Part shown: positions 25,100-35,036 of the stretch, piece by piece
Position numbering within the stretch: the first letter of the stretch is position 1
Layout of the letters: every line of letters begins with the position of its first letter
NCBI GenBank assembly: GCA_001724275.1
Contig: MEDZ01000002.1
Coordinates: 1-64,000 of the forward strand
Direction of reading: 5' to 3'
DNA: 64,000 nucleotides
DNA from: Gemmatimonadetes bacterium SCN 70-22
Lineage (GTDB): Bacteria > Gemmatimonadota > Gemmatimonadetes > Gemmatimonadales > Gemmatimonadaceae
Position numbers and translations under genes: made by a program
The notes under the pieces: generated by a model
Databases searched by the model: none
What the model was told of the DNA's origin: nothing
Seen by the model: the letters and a program-made list of their open reading frames with translations, nothing else

Positions 25100-26656
25100 A
25101 TGCAACGAATCGTCCCCTTCCCCGCCGCTGGCCTCGCCTCGGCGCTCGCCCTCGCCGCGGCGCTCGCGGCAGCCTCGCCGCTCGCCGCCCAACCCGCACC
25201 CCACAAGCGCATCCAGGCGGTGATGAACCGTCCGGAGTTCGCGCACGCGCACTGGGGGATGGAGTTCTACGACATCGCCAGCGGCAAGGTCCTCATGTCG
25301 CACAACGGCGATCGCCTCTTCGTCCCCGGCTCCACCACCAAGGTGGTGACGATGGCGACGGCGCTGCAGGCGCTCGGCCCCGACCACCGCTTCCGCACCC
25401 GCGTCTATCGCACGGGGCCCATCCGCGATGGCGTGGTGCAGGGCGACATCGTCCTGGTGGCCAGCGGCGACCCGAACATCTCCGGGCGCGTGCGCGACGG
25501 GGCCTACGCCTTCATCGACCAGGACCACTCGTACGGCGGGCAGCCGCTGCCGAGCGACCCGCTCACGACGCTGCGCGAGATGGCGCAGCAGGTGGCGGCC
25601 AAGGGGATCAAGGGGCTCACGGGGCAGGTCATCGTCGACGCCTCGCTCTACCGCGAAGGGGCGCGCGAGCTGGGGACGCGCATCGTCCTCTCGCCGATGA
25701 TCGTCAACGACAACGTCATCGACATCGTCGTCACCCCTGGGCGGCGCGCGGGCGAACCGGCGTCGGTGACGGTGTCGCCCAAGACGTCGCTCCTCACGGT
25801 GCAGGCGTCGATCACCACCGCCGACTCAGGCGCCACGGCACAGCTCCGCACGGTGGAGGACAGCACCAGCAAGGACCGCCGCTTCCTGGTGCTCACCGGG
25901 AGCGTCCCGGTGGGCGCGCCGAGCAACCGGCGGTGGGCGGTCCCGCAGCCGTCGCGTTTCGGCGAGATCACCTTTGCCGAAGTGCTGACCGATGCGGGGG
26001 TCGCGGCCATCCCCCGCCTCGCCTCGCGCGTGGTCGACCCGGCGGCGCTCGCCGCTCGTTATGCAGACTCGCTGTTGGTGGCCGAGCATGTGTCGCTCGA
26101 CCTCACGAAGGAGGCGGTCGTCCTGCTCAAGACGTCGCAGAACCTGCACGCCAGCAACTTCCCGCTCCTGCTGGGGGCGTTGAAGGGGGGGAACGGACGC
26201 ACCGGCTTCGACATCGCGCGCGACTGGCTCACGCAGGAAGGGCTCGACCTCGACGGCGCGGTGCAGGGAGACGGCGCCGGGGGCGACGCCTACTTCGCCC
26301 CACGCTTCATGACGCGGCTCCTGGCCAGGATCTGGGCGAAGCCGTGGGCCCGGGAGTTCAAGGCGGCGCTCCCCACCCTGGGGAAGGACGGGACGCTCGC
26401 CGAGATCCAGGTCGGCGCGCCGGCCGCCGGCAAGGTCTTCGCCAAGACGGGGACGTACGGCTCCTACGACCCGCTCAACCGCCGGCAGCTGATCCACGGC
26501 AAGGGGCTGGCCGGCTTCTTCACGTCGAAGAGCGGACGCGAGGTCGCCTTCGCCATCTACGTCAACAACGTCGCGGTCGCGTCGGGCGACCCGGCCCAGG
26601 TGGCGGGACAGGCGCTGGGCGAGGTCGCGGCGATCGCGTGGGAGACGGTGAAGTAG
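25100..26656 (+). CDS. dacB: D-alanyl-D-alanine carboxypeptidase/endopeptidase (PBP4, S13 family)
   Basis: This is a 518-residue periplasmic penicillin-binding protein that trims or cleaves peptidoglycan peptides. All three active-site motifs are visible: Ser78-TT-Lys81 (GSTTK), Ser346-Gln-Asn348 and Lys449-Thr-Gly. Its signal peptide covers residues 1-31. The large insertion between motifs one and two is typical of PBP4. It lies after PAP2 on the same strand and converges with the VPS10 gene. Confidence 0.92.
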   Translation: MQRIVPFPAAGLASALALAAALAAASPLAAQPAPHKRIQAVMNRPEFAHAHWGMEFYDIASGKVLMSHNGDRLFVPGSTTKVVTMATALQALGPDHRFRTRVYRTGPIRDGVVQGDIVLVASGDPNISGRVRDGAYAFIDQDHSYGGQPLPSDPLTTLREMAQQVAAKGIKGLTGQVIVDASLYREGARELGTRIVLSPMIVNDNVIDIVVTPGRRAGEPASVTVSPKTSLLTVQASITTADSGATAQLRTVEDSTSKDRRFLVLTGSVPVGAPSNRRWAVPQPSRFGEITFAEVLTDAGVAAIPRLASRVVDPAALAARYADSLLVAEHVSLDLTKEAVVLLKTSQNLHASNFPLLLGALKGGNGRTGFDIARDWLTQEGLDLDGAVQGDGAGGDAYFAPRFMTRLLARIWAKPWAREFKAALPTLGKDGTLAEIQVGAPAAGKVFAKTGTYGSYDPLNRRQLIHGKGLAGFFTSKSGREVAFAIYVNNVAVASGDPAQVAGQALGEVAAIAWETVK

Positions 26657-26681
26657 TCGGTGCGGCGCGGGTGGGGGCGCG

Positions 26682-29600
26682 TCAGTCCTGCAGCGCCCAC
26701 GCCCTCGCCTCCAGCTCCGCGAGCTGCAACTGCACGCGATTCAACATCGCCTTCATGATCGCGAACTGCTCGCGGTGGGTCCTGGTCGGCGGGTGCAGCG
26801 ACCCCTGCAGCGCCCCCTGCCCGTTGAACTCGCCGGCCAGCCCATAGACGCGGCCGCGCAGCGCCCCGGGCCCCGCGCGCACGGTGCGCTCGAGCGCGCC
26901 CAGTCGGGCCAGCGCGCTGTCGGCGGCGAGTCGGGCCTCGCTCCCGTCGGCAGCGGCGCCGCGGCGCTCGGCGAGCTGCTTGCGCAGCGCCGTCATCCGC
27001 TCGCCCACCTCGGCGACCCCCTTCTGCGCGGCTCCCACCTCGAGGAGGAACTGTTCGCGCACGCGCTGCTGCGCCACGCTCACCGGGAGGAGCGGATCGG
27101 GGCGCACGACCACGCGCTGCGACATGCGCTCGCCGTCGGCGTCGATGGTGACGACGTACGTCCCGGGCGAGACGAATGCCCCGCGGTCGCCGATGTCGCG
27201 CGGCGGGCGCGGGAGCGCGGTGTCGCTCCCCCCCTCCTCGTCCCCCCGCTGGCCGGACGGCGGCGGCGGGGCGTGCCGCAGGTCCCAGTTGATGCGATGG
27301 ATTGCGCCTGACGACGTCGGCCCCGCGAGCGTCCGCACCAGGCGCCCCCCCGTCGTCGTGATGGTGACCTTGACCGTGCTGGCCGGCCGGGAGAGATGGT
27401 ACGAGATCAGCGCCCCGTCCTTGGGATTCTCGCCGGCAAACGCTCCCTGCGCCCGGTACGAGAAATCCTCCCAGTACTGGAACAGCGTCGCCGCGCGCAC
27501 CGGGAAGAGGTGCACGCGCCTGGCGGCCACCGCCGGCGACCAGTCGGCGATGGGCGTCGCGTCGTCGAGGATCCAGATCGAGCGCCCGTGCGTCGCGACG
27601 ATGATGTCCTTCGTCTTGGGGTGCACGAGGATGTCGTCGTAGCGCGTGGTGGGGAGCGAGGCGACGCGCGTCCAGGTGCGGGCGGTGTCGACGGAGAGGT
27701 AGAGGCCGAACTCCATCCCGGCGAAGACGACCCCCGGCTTGCCGTCGTACTCGTGCACGGTGCGCACCGGCATGTCGCCGGGGAGGTTGTTCGCCACGCG
27801 CGTCCAGGTGGCGCCGAAGTCGCGCGTGCGGAAGAGGTACGGGGCGTAGTCGCCGTTGCGGTGCCCGTCGAACGAGACGTAGGCGGCACCGCGCCCCGAC
27901 GACGAGGCGTGCACGCGGCTCACGAACGTCCCCGCGGGGACGCCGGAAATCCGCGCCGTCACGTCGGTCCAGGTGAGGCCACCGTCGCGCGTCACCTGCA
28001 CCACCCCATCGTCGGTCCCGATCCAGAGCACCTTGCCGTCGAGCGGCGACTCCGAGATGGTCGACAGCTCCGAAAAGGAGCTCTCACCGTCGTACCGCGA
28101 GAGGGTGATGTTGCGTCCCGGCACCCCCATGATGGAAAGCGTGTCCCGGTTCACCTGGCGGGTGAGGTCCTTGGTGCGCGTCCACGAGTTGCCGTAGTCG
28201 CGCGTGATGAAGAGGCGGTTGCCGCCCACGTAGACCGTCCCCGGGGTGTGCCGCGAGACGATGATCGGGGCAGTCCAGTCGAAGCGGTAGGCGCTGTCGC
28301 CCTCGGTGGGAGGGAAGGGCTTGAGGCCGAGCCGGTCGCCGGTCTCGATGTCGAATCGCTGGATGCCGAGGTTCTGGGAGGCGGTGTAGACCCACCGCTC
28401 GTTGAACGGGTCGGGGCGCTGGTACATCCCGTCGCCGAAGCCGATCTGCCGCCAGTCCTCGTTGACGATGCCTAACCAGTGACGCGTCGCACTGGGCCCC
28501 ATCCACGAGTGGTTGTCCTGCATCCCGCCGTAGATCCAGTACGGGTCGCGGTCGTCGGCGGCCACCGAGTAGAACTGCCCGATGGGGAGGTTGTTGAGGC
28601 GCACCCACGTCTCCCCCAGGTCCCAGGTCTCGTGCAGCCCGCCGTCGCCGCCGAGGAAGGCGTGACGCGAGTCCTTCGGGTTGATCCAGAACGAGTGGTG
28701 GTCCCCCTTCAACCCGACGTCGTACGTGGGGCCGGTGGGGAGGGTGCGGAAGGTGCGCCCGCCGTCCTCGCTGCGGTACACCGTGACCCCGGGAATCCAG
28801 ACGCGATCGGCGTTGGTGGGGTCGATGACCGGCTTGGAGTAGTACATGGGGCGCGGGTTGAGCGCATTCACCTTGACCCACGTGTCGCCGCCATCCTCGG
28901 ATCGGTAGGTCCCCCCCTCGGTGCGGTGCTCGATGGTGGCGATGAGGATGCGCGGGTTGCTGCGCGCGATGGCGAGACCGATGCGCCCCTTGTCGCCCGC
29001 CGGGATCCCGGCGGCGATCGCCTGCCACGTCACGCCGCCATCGACCGACTTCCAGATCCCGCTCCCCGCGCCGCCGCCGTTGAACCCCCAGGGGGTGCGC
29101 AGGCGCTGGTAGGTCGCCGCGACCACGACGTCGGGGTTGGTGGGATCGACGACGATGTCGGTCGCCCCGGTGAGCGAGTCGACGAACAGCGTCCGGCTCC
29201 ACGTGCGCCCGCCATCGGTGGTGCGGTACACGCCGCGGTCGGCGTTAGGCGCCCACAGGTCACCGGCCGCCGCCACCCAGACGATGTCGGGATTGGTGGG
29301 GTGGATCGCGACCCGCGCGATGTGGCGCGTGGCGGCGAGGCCGAGGTGCGTCCAGGTGGCCCCCGCGTCCGTCGACTTGTAGACGCCGTTCCCCCACGAG
29401 CTGCTCTGCCGGTTGTTCTGCTCCCCCGTCCCCACGTAGAGGATGCGCGCGTCGCCCTCGAAGATGGCGACGTCACCGAAGGTCGCGACCTTCTGGTTCT
29501 CGAAGATCGGGGTCCACGTGGTCCCCTTGTTGGTCGTCTTCCAGAGCCCCCCCGAGGCGGTGGCCACGTAGAGCGTGAACGGGTCGTTCGCGACCCCCTC

Positions 29601-29753
29601 GACGTCGTGGATGCGCCCGCCCAGCGCGGCGGGGCCGATGGACCGGAAACGCAGCGAGTCGAAGGGCGATTGCGCGCCGAGGAGCGCGGGAAGCGCCAGG
29701 GCGAGCGCCCCGAGGACGGCACGAGGGCGGGCGGCGAACGACGAGTGCGGCAT
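26682..29753 (-). CDS. Exported VPS10/BNR-repeat beta-propeller protein
   Basis: The 1023-residue protein has a signal peptide (ALALALPALLGAQ). It contains many Asp-box/BNR-like repeats of the type S-x-D-G-G-x-T-W, such as YRTTDGGRTWSR and YRSEDGGDTWVK. Together they look like the sortilin VPS10 propeller or a two-domain BNR glycosidase-like fold. The C-terminal 250 residues contain a FlgD-like segment (VRTLAGPTSSGAIHRINWDL) and a helical tail. No catalytic residues of a glycosidase could be confirmed. Such proteins are very common in Gemmatimonadota and Acidobacteria; a role in binding or degrading extracellular polymer is often supposed. Confidence 0.88.
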   Translation of the reverse strand: MPHSSFAARPRAVLGALALALPALLGAQSPFDSLRFRSIGPAALGGRIHDVEGVANDPFTLYVATASGGLWKTTNKGTTWTPIFENQKVATFGDVAIFEGDARILYVGTGEQNNRQSSSWGNGVYKSTDAGATWTHLGLAATRHIARVAIHPTNPDIVWVAAAGDLWAPNADRGVYRTTDGGRTWSRTLFVDSLTGATDIVVDPTNPDVVVAATYQRLRTPWGFNGGGAGSGIWKSVDGGVTWQAIAAGIPAGDKGRIGLAIARSNPRILIATIEHRTEGGTYRSEDGGDTWVKVNALNPRPMYYSKPVIDPTNADRVWIPGVTVYRSEDGGRTFRTLPTGPTYDVGLKGDHHSFWINPKDSRHAFLGGDGGLHETWDLGETWVRLNNLPIGQFYSVAADDRDPYWIYGGMQDNHSWMGPSATRHWLGIVNEDWRQIGFGDGMYQRPDPFNERWVYTASQNLGIQRFDIETGDRLGLKPFPPTEGDSAYRFDWTAPIIVSRHTPGTVYVGGNRLFITRDYGNSWTRTKDLTRQVNRDTLSIMGVPGRNITLSRYDGESSFSELSTISESPLDGKVLWIGTDDGVVQVTRDGGLTWTDVTARISGVPAGTFVSRVHASSSGRGAAYVSFDGHRNGDYAPYLFRTRDFGATWTRVANNLPGDMPVRTVHEYDGKPGVVFAGMEFGLYLSVDTARTWTRVASLPTTRYDDILVHPKTKDIIVATHGRSIWILDDATPIADWSPAVAARRVHLFPVRAATLFQYWEDFSYRAQGAFAGENPKDGALISYHLSRPASTVKVTITTTGGRLVRTLAGPTSSGAIHRINWDLRHAPPPPSGQRGDEEGGSDTALPRPPRDIGDRGAFVSPGTYVVTIDADGERMSQRVVVRPDPLLPVSVAQQRVREQFLLEVGAAQKGVAEVGERMTALRKQLAERRGAAADGSEARLAADSALARLGALERTVRAGPGALRGRVYGLAGEFNGQGALQGSLHPPTRTHREQFAIMKAMLNRVQLQLAELEARAWALQD

Positions 29754-29782
29754 GGCAACGCGGGTGAAGGGGGCGCGCGAAT

Positions 29783-30628
29783 CTACCGTTCGCGCGCGAT
29801 GCGATCCAGGAACGCCGCCCGCTCGGCGGCCGGCATGCCGTAGGTGTGCTCGGCCGCGGGATAGTGGCCGGCGCGGACCTCGGCGGCGAAGCGGGCGATG
29901 CCGGCGGCCGCGTCGTCGAGGAGCGATGCATAGCGCCTAACGAAGCGCGCCGGCCGGCCATCGCCGAAGCCCAGCAGGTCGTGCCAGACGAGCACCTGCC
30001 CGTCGCACGCGGCGCCGGCGCCGATGCCGATGACGGGGACCGCCACCCGCGCCGTGACCGCGGCCGCCACCTCGCTCGGCACCGCCTCGAGGACGAGCAG
30101 GGAGATCCCCGCCTGTACCAGCGCGCGCGCATCGGCCACCAGCGCCAGCGCCTCGTCGGCGTTCCGCGCCCGCGCCACGTATCCGCCGGTCGCCGACGCC
30201 GACTGCGGGAGGAGCCCCAGGTGGCCGACGACCGGGATGCCATCGGCGACGATCGCCCGCACGCGGTCGCACATCGCCCCTCCCCCTTCCAGCTTCACCG
30301 CGTCCGCCCCAGCTGCAACGAGGCGCCGGGCGGCCGAGACGGCGTCGGCGTCGGCCGCCTCGTAGCTCCCGGCCGTGAGGTCCGACACGATGGCGGTCGT
30401 CGGCGCACCACGCGCCACCGCCGCGGTGAACAGCTCGGCCGCCTCGAGCGGATAGTGCGTCGTCTCGGCCAGGCCGAGGACGACCATCGCCGCGGAGTCG
30501 CCGACGAGGATCACGTCCGCTCCCCCGCTTTCGGCGGCGCGCGCGGTGGGATAGTCGTAGGCCGTCACCATCACTATCGGCGGCCTCCCCGTGCGCCTCG
30601 TGAGGTCGGCGTAGGCGTCGCGGCTCAC
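29783..30628 (-). CDS. panB: 3-methyl-2-oxobutanoate hydroxymethyltransferase
   Basis: PanB makes ketopantoate from alpha-ketoisovalerate and methylene-THF, the first step to pantothenate. The 281-residue protein shows VGDSAAM (Mg-binding Asp), SDLTAGSY (second Asp), KLEGG (Lys and Glu), and LEAVPSE (general acid/base region). The GTG at 30628 was chosen because the GTGA overlap with the panC stop fits translational coupling; the frame is open upstream, but that part lies inside panC. It is the last gene of the DUF2520-panC-panB operon. Confidence 0.95.
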   Translation of the reverse strand: MSRDAYADLTRRTGRPPIVMVTAYDYPTARAAESGGADVILVGDSAAMVVLGLAETTHYPLEAAELFTAAVARGAPTTAIVSDLTAGSYEAADADAVSAARRLVAAGADAVKLEGGGAMCDRVRAIVADGIPVVGHLGLLPQSASATGGYVARARNADEALALVADARALVQAGISLLVLEAVPSEVAAAVTARVAVPVIGIGAGAACDGQVLVWHDLLGFGDGRPARFVRRYASLLDDAAAGIARFAAEVRAGHYPAAEHTYGMPAAERAAFLDRIARER

Positions 30629-31467
30629 GGGACGAGGAGCCGGTTGTCGATGAGCCGCGTGCTCCCCACGTACGCCGCCACGAAGGCGCGCGTCCCCTGC
30701 TCCATTCGCTGTGCCGCCTCCAGCGTGGCCGAGTCGCGGAGCTCGCCGTATTGCACCCGCAGCCCCGGCTCCGCGCCGAGGGCGGCGTGCAGCGTTTCGT
30801 GCACCGCCTCCACCGTGCCCCCGGCACGCGCCAGGGCGGCGGCACGTTCCAGGGCGCGCGGGATCGCCAGCGCCACCTCGCGCTCGGCGGGCGACAGGTA
30901 GCGGTTGCGGCTCGACAGCGCCAGCCCGTCGGGGTCGCGCACCGTGGGGACGACCACCAGCCGCGTGGCCAGGAGGAAGTCGGCGATCATCCGGCCGACC
31001 ACCACCGTCTGCTGGAAGTCCTTCTCGCCCAGGTACAGCGTGTCCGCCCCGGTGGCGACCAGGAGCTTGGCCACCACGGTCGCCACGCCGTCGAAGTGCC
31101 CCGGGCGATACACGCCGCACAGCACCCCGCCGATGGCGCCGGTGCGCACCCGCGTGGATTCGCCGGCGGGGTACAGCTCGTCGTCGCGCGCGAACCAGGC
31201 CAGGTCGGCGCCGGCCGCCTCGGCGACGGCGAGGTCGCCCTCGGGAGTGCGCGGGTAGCGGGCAAAGTCCTCGTTAGGCCCGAACTGCGTGGGGTTCACG
31301 TAGACGCTCACGACCACCACCCCGCCGTCCGCGCGTGCCCGGCGGACCAGCGTGGCATGCCCATCGTGGAGCGCCCCCATCGTGGGGACGAAGCGCACCG
31401 GCGCCCCGCCGGCGCGCGCCGCCGCCAGCGCCGCGCGCAGGTCGGCAAGGGACTCGATGCGCTTCAT
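30625..31467 (-). CDS. panC: Pantoate--beta-alanine ligase
   Basis: PanC joins pantoate and beta-alanine using ATP. The 280-residue protein carries the nucleotide-binding PTMGALHDGH motif (HIGH type), YVNPTQFGPNEDF and the LSSRN (KMSKS-like) loop near residue 190. Length is normal. It overlaps both neighbours by four bases, so DUF2520, panC and panB are one transcript. panD and panE are not in the window. Confidence 0.96.
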   Translation of the reverse strand: MKRIESLADLRAALAAARAGGAPVRFVPTMGALHDGHATLVRRARADGGVVVVSVYVNPTQFGPNEDFARYPRTPEGDLAVAEAAGADLAWFARDDELYPAGESTRVRTGAIGGVLCGVYRPGHFDGVATVVAKLLVATGADTLYLGEKDFQQTVVVGRMIADFLLATRLVVVPTVRDPDGLALSSRNRYLSPAEREVALAIPRALERAAALARAGGTVEAVHETLHAALGAEPGLRVQYGELRDSATLEAAQRMEQGTRAFVAAYVGSTRLIDNRLLVP

Positions 31468-32318
31468 GGAGTCGGCGGTTCGGCCAGGGACCGGTCCACC
31501 GCACGCGCGAGCGTGTCGTCGAGCCCGCGCCGGCGGGCGATGGCCAGCGCGGCGCGCGCGGTGGCGTCGTAGACCGGAAGCCGCACCGGGAGGTGCGAGG
31601 CCAGCGCCGCGCGATGGGCGCGGACCGTCCCGGCATCGCCGCGCGCGACGGGGCCGGTGAGGGCATCGGTTGCCCCGAGCGCTTGCACCTGGCCGACGGC
31701 GGTCGACGCGAGCTCCGTGAGCGCCGCGCGCGCTTCGGGCTCGCGCATCCCCGCCGCCGTGGCGCAGGCGATGGCGGCGTCGAGCACGGCCACGGCACCG
31801 TTGGCGGCCAGCGTTGCAGCCGCGTGATACAGCGGCTTTACCGCCTCATCCAGCGCGAACGGGTGCCCCCCGAGTGCACGTGCCAGCGCGAAGGCGAGCG
31901 CGCGCGCACGCTCGTCACGCGCCGTCACCGCCAGCGGCACTCCCGCCAGCGCATGGCCGCGATCCGCCAGGGTGAACGAGTGGAGCGGATGTACGCTCGC
32001 GAGCGCGGCGTCGCGGTGCATATCGAGGAGGTCGAGGCCCGCGCACCCGCTCGTGTGCACCACGAAGCGCACGGAGGATGGCAGCGACGAGGCCGCCTGG
32101 GCGATGGCGTCGTCGGGAACGCACAGGACCGCGGTCGCGGCGCCGCGGGCATCGTCGAGTGCCGGTATCCCCCGCTCTACGCAACGCGACCGCCCCGCCT
32201 CGCTGCGCGTGACGACGCCGACGAGATCGAGTCCGGCGTCGCGTATGGCCTCGGCCATCACGAGCCCGAGCCTTCCGGCGCCGACCACGACCAGGGGGAG
32301 GGGAAGACCGACGGTCAT
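31464..32318 (-). CDS. DUF2520 Rossmann-like oxidoreductase
   Basis: The 284-residue protein begins with a Rossmann nucleotide-binding loop (LVVVGAGRLGLVMAEA, GxGxxG type). It has the DUF2520-type C-terminal helical domain with LDEAVKPLYHAAATLAANG. The family resembles ketopantoate reductases and pyrroline-5-carboxylate reductases. Being first in an operon with panC and panB, it could provide the missing ketopantoate reductase (PanE) step; this is an inference from context. The ATG at 32318 was chosen for the position of the Rossmann loop. Confidence 0.85.
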   Translation of the reverse strand: MTVGLPLPLVVVGAGRLGLVMAEAIRDAGLDLVGVVTRSEAGRSRCVERGIPALDDARGAATAVLCVPDDAIAQAASSLPSSVRFVVHTSGCAGLDLLDMHRDAALASVHPLHSFTLADRGHALAGVPLAVTARDERARALAFALARALGGHPFALDEAVKPLYHAAATLAANGAVAVLDAAIACATAAGMREPEARAALTELASTAVGQVQALGATDALTGPVARGDAGTVRAHRAALASHLPVRLPVYDATARAALAIARRRGLDDTLARAVDRSLAEPPTP

Positions 32319-32398
32319 GGCCGCAAGATACATCCATGCCGTCGGCGGGCGTACGCAGCGAGGACCGCGGCGGACGAGTGCGCGACCCGCCGTCTGCC

Positions 32399-34849
32399 CT
32401 ATTCGCCCCGAATCGCGAGCACCGGGTTGATGCGTGTCACGCGCCGGGCCGGGAGCCACGCCGCCAGCAGGGCGACGAGCAGCAGGATCACGGGCGCCAC
32501 CATGAAGGCCACCGGATCCGCCGCGTCGACGCCATAGAGGACGCCGCTCAACACCTTGGCGGCGCCGGCGGCCAGCACGAGCCCGATGACGCCACCCAGC
32601 ATCACGAGGCGCATCCCGCCCCCCATCATCAGGCGCACGACCTGCGTTGCGTCGGCCCCCATCGCCATGCGAATCCCCACTTCACGCGACCGCGTGGAGA
32701 CGGCGTAGCTCACCACGCCGAAGAGCCCGATGGAAGCGAGGAGGAGGGCGACGACGCCGAACGCGGAGATGACCCACGCGCCGAGCCGGTGTGGGAGGAG
32801 GGAGACGGCGAGGTGGCGCTCCATGGTCTTGGCGTCGATGACGACGACGTCGGGGTCGTGTCGCCGCGCAGCCTCGAGCATCTGCGGGATGAGCGCCTCG
32901 GCGCTCCCTTTCGTGCGCACAACGAGGGTCATCCCCGACGACGGCATCTGGGCGAAGGGGCGATACAGGTACGGGAGCGGCTCCTCGCCCAGGACCTTGA
33001 TCTTGGCGTCGGCGGCGACGCCGACGATCGTCACCTCCTGTCCGCGCACGCGGATGGTGTTGCCGACGGCCCCCTGCCCCGGCCAGAACCGGCGCGCGAA
33101 GGCCGCGCTGACGATGGCGACGGGTTGGCCGTCGGGGGTGTCCTGGGAGGTGAACGGGCGGCCGTCCACGAGCTGCAACGCCGCGGCGTCGAAGTATCCG
33201 TCGGACGCGCGCGCCCAGTCGATGGAGTGCGCGTCGCGCTCGGGGGGCGGGGCGACGCCCGGCACCACGACGTCGATGGTCTGGTTGTCGAGGGCGTTGA
33301 GCGGGATGTCGTCGATGAGCCCGACCGACTCGACCCCCGGGAGCGCCTCCACGTCGGCGCGCAGCTGCGTGTAGAAGTTCCTGGCCTGTTCCGGGGTGCG
33401 GGAGGTGGTGGATTCTTGCAGCTGCAGGAGCGCGGCCGGCGCGGAACCGAAGCCGGGGTCGATGTCCAGGCGCGCGCGGAAACTGCGCAGGAAGAGCGCG
33501 GAACCGACCAGGAGGACGAGCGAGACCGCGACCTGCACGACCACGAGCCCGCTGCGAAGTGACACGTTCCCGCTCCGCCGAGCGCCGACGCTCTCGTCCT
33601 TGATGGTCCCGGCAATGTCCGGCCTCGTGGCCTGGAGCGCGGGAGCCAGGCCGAAGGCCAGGCCGGCGACAGCGGTGACGACGACGGTGAACGCCAGGAC
33701 CGCCGGATCGAGGGAGAGGTCGAGGGAGATGGGGACGGGGAGCGGGAGGTCGGCGCGGACGAGGGCGCGCAGCAATACGACACCGAGTGCGAGCCCGGCA
33801 CCGCCGCCCAGCACCGCCAGCACGATCGACTCGGTCAGGAACTGTCGCATCAACCGGCCACGCCCGGCGCCGATCGCCATCCGCACCGCGACCTCGCGCC
33901 GGCGGTCGGCCGCCTGCGCCAGGAGGAACGACGCCAGGTTCGCGCAGGCGATGACGAGCACCAGCGCGACGACGACCATCAGGAGGGCGGCGGCCGAGAC
34001 GATGACGCGATCGAAAGTCGGGTTCACGATCACCTTCGAGGAGGCGACCATGGGGAAGGTGTTGTCGCTCTTCCACTGTTTCGGGTGCCGCGCCCGCAGT
34101 GTCGCCGCCAGCCGCTCGAGGACGGCCGCGGCTTGCGGCATCGCCACCCCGGGCCCGAGGCGGGCGATGGCGAAGACGCTCTCGTTGCCGCGCGCCTCGA
34201 GCTCGTCGGTGTTCGACGGCTGCAACTGCGCCACCATCATGCGCGAGGCGTAGAACGCCGGCGCGATGACCCGCAGCCCTCCCCGGTACGATGGCGGGGC
34301 GATCCCCACGATGGTGTACGGCTGGGCGTTGAGGCGAATCGTCCGTCCCACGGCCGCGGGATCGCCTGCATAACGACGTTGCCAGTACTCGTGCGACAGC
34401 ATCACCACCGGATGGGCCCCCGGCGCCACGTCGTCCGACGGGAGGAGCGTGCGCCCGTGGGCGGCGCGAATGCCGAGGAGGGAGAAGTAGTTCCCCGTCA
34501 CCAGCTCGCCCGGGACCGACTCGAAGCGCCCGTCGAGGTCGACCTGCGCCAGCGTGAGGCGGAACCCCGCCACCCCGGCAAAGGCGTCCCCCGTCTCGCG
34601 CTCCAGGTCGCGCAGGTCGGGAAACGACATCGTCCCGTAGCCGAAATCGCCTCCGGACTTGTAGAGGTCCACCAGCTCGCCGGGGCGCTCGAGTGGCGCC
34701 TGGCGCAGGGCGATGGCGTTGACCAGCGAGAAGATGGCGGTGTTGGCGCCGATCCCGATGCCGATCGACAGGACGGCGACGAGGGTGAAGCCGGGGCGCT
34801 TGAGGAGGCGCCGGAAGGCGAGTCGAAGGTCCTGGGCGACCTCGTGCAT
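32399..34849 (-). CDS. ADOP-type ABC transporter permease (MacB/FtsX-like, duplicated)
   Basis: The 816-residue permease starts with the ADOP leader (MHEVAQDLRLAFRRLLKRPGF) and a first membrane helix. A large periplasmic MacB_PCD-like domain, then three helices with FtsX character, follow. A second copy of the unit has its own periplasmic domain and three final helices. The segment ARLGPGVAMPQAAAVLERLAATLR is ADOP-like in type. No ATPase gene is adjacent, hence 'orphan permease'. These are numerous in Acidobacteria and Gemmatimonadota, with macrolide or lipoprotein export supposed. Confidence 0.9.
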   Translation of the reverse strand: MHEVAQDLRLAFRRLLKRPGFTLVAVLSIGIGIGANTAIFSLVNAIALRQAPLERPGELVDLYKSGGDFGYGTMSFPDLRDLERETGDAFAGVAGFRLTLAQVDLDGRFESVPGELVTGNYFSLLGIRAAHGRTLLPSDDVAPGAHPVVMLSHEYWQRRYAGDPAAVGRTIRLNAQPYTIVGIAPPSYRGGLRVIAPAFYASRMMVAQLQPSNTDELEARGNESVFAIARLGPGVAMPQAAAVLERLAATLRARHPKQWKSDNTFPMVASSKVIVNPTFDRVIVSAAALLMVVVALVLVIACANLASFLLAQAADRRREVAVRMAIGAGRGRLMRQFLTESIVLAVLGGGAGLALGVVLLRALVRADLPLPVPISLDLSLDPAVLAFTVVVTAVAGLAFGLAPALQATRPDIAGTIKDESVGARRSGNVSLRSGLVVVQVAVSLVLLVGSALFLRSFRARLDIDPGFGSAPAALLQLQESTTSRTPEQARNFYTQLRADVEALPGVESVGLIDDIPLNALDNQTIDVVVPGVAPPPERDAHSIDWARASDGYFDAAALQLVDGRPFTSQDTPDGQPVAIVSAAFARRFWPGQGAVGNTIRVRGQEVTIVGVAADAKIKVLGEEPLPYLYRPFAQMPSSGMTLVVRTKGSAEALIPQMLEAARRHDPDVVVIDAKTMERHLAVSLLPHRLGAWVISAFGVVALLLASIGLFGVVSYAVSTRSREVGIRMAMGADATQVVRLMMGGGMRLVMLGGVIGLVLAAGAAKVLSGVLYGVDAADPVAFMVAPVILLLVALLAAWLPARRVTRINPVLAIRGE

Positions 34850-35036
34850 GGCGGCGGCGGGTGAGGGGGCCAGCGCGCGGGAGCGACGTGGCCTGAACGC
34901 CGCTCCGCCGAATGCGAGATCGTACGCGACGAACCGGGACGAGGTTTCGGCGCGCCGGCCGAGGCGCCCGGACCACGTCGCGTGGCCCAGCGGGCTATCG
35001 CATCATCCGGTCAAAGCTCGGCAGCGCACCATGCCG

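Noticed and set aside
30629-31120. Extended PanB start inside panC
   Set aside because: This segment is antisense-like in another frame of panC, and PanB sequence begins at the GTGA overlap at 30628.
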